Below are positions 5,813-7,888 of a stretch of DNA of 7,888 bases, piece by piece (within the stretch, counting starts at the first letter, position 1; each line of letters begins with the position of its first letter). The notes under the pieces are model-generated. The model was not told where the DNA came from, ran no database searches, and saw only the letters and a program-made list of their open reading frames with translations. Position numbers and translations under genes: made by a program. Source of the DNA: an uncultured Bacteroidales bacterium (GTDB taxonomy: Bacteria; Bacteroidota; Bacteroidia; Bacteroidales; Paludibacteraceae); contig CAMOMF010000078.1 in NCBI GenBank assembly GCA_946619625.1, forward strand, positions 1 to 7,888, given 5' to 3'.

Positions 5813-7885
5813 TCAAATGTAGTTTTCAATAAAATTTACAAAGTATGCCGTGACGTCGATTTTGTCCGCCAACAAAAGTGCACGTTGCGCTTTGTAATCA
5901 ACAGATGTTTTGCCGGAAAGGATTTCCACGCCCTTTTCTATGGCACGCTGCTGATCCGACTCAGACTCGGTGAAGTTGTAGCAGAGGTGATATTTTGCTT
6001 CTTGTTCCCGGGTATAATACCGCCCGATATTATCAATGTAAATACTGGGGACACCCAGAACCGCCCCTTCTGATGCCATTGTAGCCGACTCGCCAAAGAT
6101 AAGTGAAGCAAAGGCTTCTGCATCATGCATTCTGGATGGAGGCAAGGGGAAACGGTAGGGTTCGAGTTCTTCGGGCAACGGAGCCTCTGAAGATATGAAT
6201 ACTTTTCCAAACCGCTGAAACGCCTTGACGGCTTTCAACTTGTTCTCCCTACTCAAACCTGAATGGTCAAGGTCATGCGTAGCATTCCAACCCACAAAAC
6301 GCACAATAGTATAATTCCCGCCTTCAGGGATGTTCAGTTCACTTAGAACCCTACTATCCGGTGTAAAGTAATTGGGGTGAAGGTAGAGCAGTTCGTTGTA
6401 CATGGGGCAAGAATGTACCTTTTCCCAAGATGAGATGGGATTAGGATAATCCGCAGTAATAATTGTAGTGGTAAATGGCGCATATAAACGCACTTGCTCC
6501 ATATTGAAAGTATCTTCAAAAGAAATATGGGGCTTTCTCATCAGCCATGCAATATGACTGGCAACGATACTGCCGTGACTGATAAACATATCGGGGCGGA
6601 ACCTACGAGCCACACGCCATTCTTTGAAATCAAAACGAATGAGGTCGAGCATTTTCCCTGTAATGGTGGTGGCCCTCTTCCCTAAATTGATATAATTGAG
6701 TTTGTTGGCGGTTAAAAGTTCGGTTTCAAATTCTTTCGCCCTGCAGGTAAAGAGTATTTGATGTCCATGGTGCTGCATCTGCAATGCAAAATGTTTGAAC
6801 ATATGTACATGTGCAGGGTGCCCAACGTCAATGAGGATACGCTTGGGAACAGTGTGCGGGAAATGCTCTATAAAGTTTAACAAGTATGCTGTGACGTCGA
6901 TTTTGTCTTTGAGCATAGTTTGTACTTTTTCCCTCCAAATACCTTTCAGATCAGGCAGAGACAGCAGGTACTGTATCATGGATAGAAACGCATCGAATTC
7001 AGTGGGGAGAAAAGAGAAGCATAGACCATATTTCTGCTCCAGTTCATTGGGCACGGAAAGGCGTCCTGCAAAGGTGTTGCACTTGAGAGCAGGAGTGCCA
7101 AGAACCGCGGCTTCGGAGGTCATAGATTGACTATCACCAATAAACATGGTGGCATAATACATCAGGGAATGAATATGCTGCGGAGAGACAGAGATTTGGT
7201 AAGGTTGGAACTCAGCCTCCAAGTCTCGTTCCGACGTAATGAGAACTTTGCCATAGTGCTGTAGGAGACGAATTAATTTCCGTTTATTATCCAGCGTAAG
7301 CCCATGTTCACCGACATCGTGGTGTGCCTTGAAGGCGTTGAACCTGAGAATGAAATATTTATCATCTGGCATCAGTCCCGCCAACGAGAGTACAGAAGGG
7401 TCAGGCTGAAAGACATTGGGGTGCAGATATGCCAAGTCGTGATAACCCGGATAATAGATAGTTTGTTTTGCCTTGCGGTGAATGCAATCCGGTGAGAGAA
7501 TCACATCGGCAAAGGGGTGAGCATACCTGACAAACAAAGGTTCAACATTGTCATCGTCATCATCCAGTATAATGCTCTGCATGGCAGTAACTTTCGCCAC
7601 ATGTGCCAACGCAACAGAAGAGCCAATACCTAACTGAATATTGTTTTGTCGAACAAAAAGCGCCATCTCCCTATCCAAATACAGTTGCGAGAAGGCTTTT
7701 TGCAGGAGTTTATCCCCTTTGACCCCGATAACGGTGAATGGAATCTGATAAATAGTCAACAAATCCTTGGCAATAGGGATATCCCTTACTGTCACCCATA
7801 CGTGATGATGACGGATGAGTTGGCGATATACATTTTTAAGCAAATGCACATGCGCAGGGTGACCTATGTCAATGAGAATATTCAT
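5813..7885 (-). CDS. Two-unit DUF354 (COG1817) protein, predicted glycosyltransferase-like
   Basis: A 690-residue protein made of two homologous DUF354 units, residues ~1-343 and ~348-690. Each opens with a near-identical motif (NILIDIGHPAHVH at 2-14; RILIDVGHPAHVH at 349-361). Each carries YLHPN (153-157; 501-505), an LRFNAFKAHHD or VRFVGWNATHD segment, KVLITSE/KVFISSE, a GDSQSMTSEAAVLGTPA-like loop (250-266; 598-614) and the end motif DKIDVTAY (327-334; 674-681). DUF354 proteins have a GT-B-like architecture related to nucleotide-sugar epimerases and glycosyltransferases and are usually a single unit of about 340 residues, so this is double length. Unit 1 differs in having D108-D112 where unit 2 has FEDTFN. 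Neither unit looks broken. The location beside wecB points to glycan assembly; the reaction is unknown. The ATG lies three bases from the window edge, and the motif beginning at residue 2 supports it as the true start. Confidence 0.82.
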   Translation of the reverse strand: MNILIDIGHPAHVHLLKNVYRQLIRHHHVWVTVRDIPIAKDLLTIYQIPFTVIGVKGDKLLQKAFSQLYLDREMALFVRQNNIQLGIGSSVALAHVAKVTAMQSIILDDDDDNVEPLFVRYAHPFADVILSPDCIHRKAKQTIYYPGYHDLAYLHPNVFQPDPSVLSLAGLMPDDKYFILRFNAFKAHHDVGEHGLTLDNKRKLIRLLQHYGKVLITSERDLEAEFQPYQISVSPQHIHSLMYYATMFIGDSQSMTSEAAVLGTPALKCNTFAGRLSVPNELEQKYGLCFSFLPTEFDAFLSMIQYLLSLPDLKGIWREKVQTMLKDKIDVTAYLLNFIEHFPHTVPKRILIDVGHPAHVHMFKHFALQMQHHGHQILFTCRAKEFETELLTANKLNYINLGKRATTITGKMLDLIRFDFKEWRVARRFRPDMFISHGSIVASHIAWLMRKPHISFEDTFNMEQVRLYAPFTTTIITADYPNPISSWEKVHSCPMYNELLYLHPNYFTPDSRVLSELNIPEGGNYTIVRFVGWNATHDLDHSGLSRENKLKAVKAFQRFGKVFISSEAPLPEELEPYRFPLPPSRMHDAEAFASLIFGESATMASEGAVLGVPSIYIDNIGRYYTREQEAKYHLCYNFTESESDQQRAIEKGVEILSGKTSVDYKAQRALLLADKIDVTAYFVNFIENYI
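5841..5866 (-). repeat. Direct repeat at the end of DUF354 unit 2
   Basis: Partner of the copy at 6882-6907, with one mismatch (C at 5849 against T at 6890). It encodes the same DKIDVTAY motif about ten codons before the gene's stop. An in-frame crossover between the two copies would remove one unit and leave a normal-length single DUF354 protein of 343 residues; this is an inference from the spacing. Confidence 0.85.
6803..6839 (-). repeat. Direct repeat at the start of DUF354 unit 2
   Basis: Partner of 7844-7880. It encodes the second GHPAHVH block, preceded by the junction peptide HFPHTVPKR (residues ~341-349), which joins the end of unit 1 to the start of unit 2. In a two-gene arrangement this short linker is where a stop and a start codon would sit. 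Confidence 0.8.
6882..6907 (-). repeat. Direct repeat at the end of DUF354 unit 1
   Basis: This 26-bp segment encodes DKIDVTAY plus two bases and matches 5841-5866 at 25 of 26 positions, including synonymous sites in seven of eight codons. The two copies are 1041 bp apart, exactly 347 codons, in the same frame and orientation. The two units are otherwise clearly diverged in protein sequence, so this conservation of silent positions is more than protein constraint needs. It marks the inner seam of the two-unit gene. Confidence 0.85.
7844..7880 (-). repeat. Direct repeat at the start of DUF354 unit 1
   Basis: This encodes the start of the unit (through GHPAHVH). It matches 6803-6839 at 31 of 37 positions, again at an offset of exactly 1041 bp. 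The identical offset at both ends shows the two units have the same overall length. The central motifs are offset by 348 codons, so there is a compensating one-codon gap on each side. Confidence 0.8.
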
Positions 7886-7888
7886 AAA

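Overview
The window reads as a chromosomal segment from a Bacteroidales bacterium, most likely Bacteroides or a close relative. Evidence: a bat (Bacteroides aerotolerance) operon in the order batB-batC-batD-batE; Bacteroides-style WecB and DUF354 proteins; moderate GC; and start sites mostly without strong Shine-Dalgarno sequences. The species cannot be fixed from the sequence alone. No rRNA, tRNA, insertion sequence, integrase, CRISPR array or origin is visible. Gene density is very high, and no stretch over about 70 bases lacks a gene.

Plus strand, about 1-4544: the tail of batB (von Willebrand A protein with a C-terminal membrane helix), batC (secreted TPR protein with a glutamine-rich tail), batD (large membrane-anchored protein) and batE (TPR, two membrane helices, SH3-like domain), then a PAP2-family phosphatase 16 bp after batE. 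batB/batC and batD/batE overlap by four bases (ATGA), a sign of translational coupling. batC and batD are instead separated by 67 bp that hold five exact or near-exact copies of an 11-bp unit. The repeat spells a chain of tiny ATG-to-stop frames, the last of which ends in an ATGA overlap with the batD start.

Minus strand, about 7885-4594: a 690-residue protein made of two tandem DUF354 (COG1817) units, followed after 25 bp by wecB, a non-hydrolysing UDP-N-acetylglucosamine 2-epimerase. These two form an operon that converges on the bat/PAP2 unit, with 49 bp between the two stop codons. Their likely role is nucleotide-sugar conversion and glycan assembly for a surface polysaccharide or glycoconjugate.

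How the genes work together: the Bat proteins are expected to form an inner-membrane/periplasmic assembly, with VWA and TPR domains facing the periplasm and the BatD tail in the cytoplasm. In Bacteroides fragilis this locus has been linked to aerotolerance, but its biochemical role is unresolved. The PAP2 enzyme may recycle lipid phosphates at the same membrane. I see no clearly new system. The least ordinary features are the batC-batD repeat with its mini-frames and the two-unit DUF354 protein, whose units are offset by exactly 1041 bp (347 codons) at both ends.
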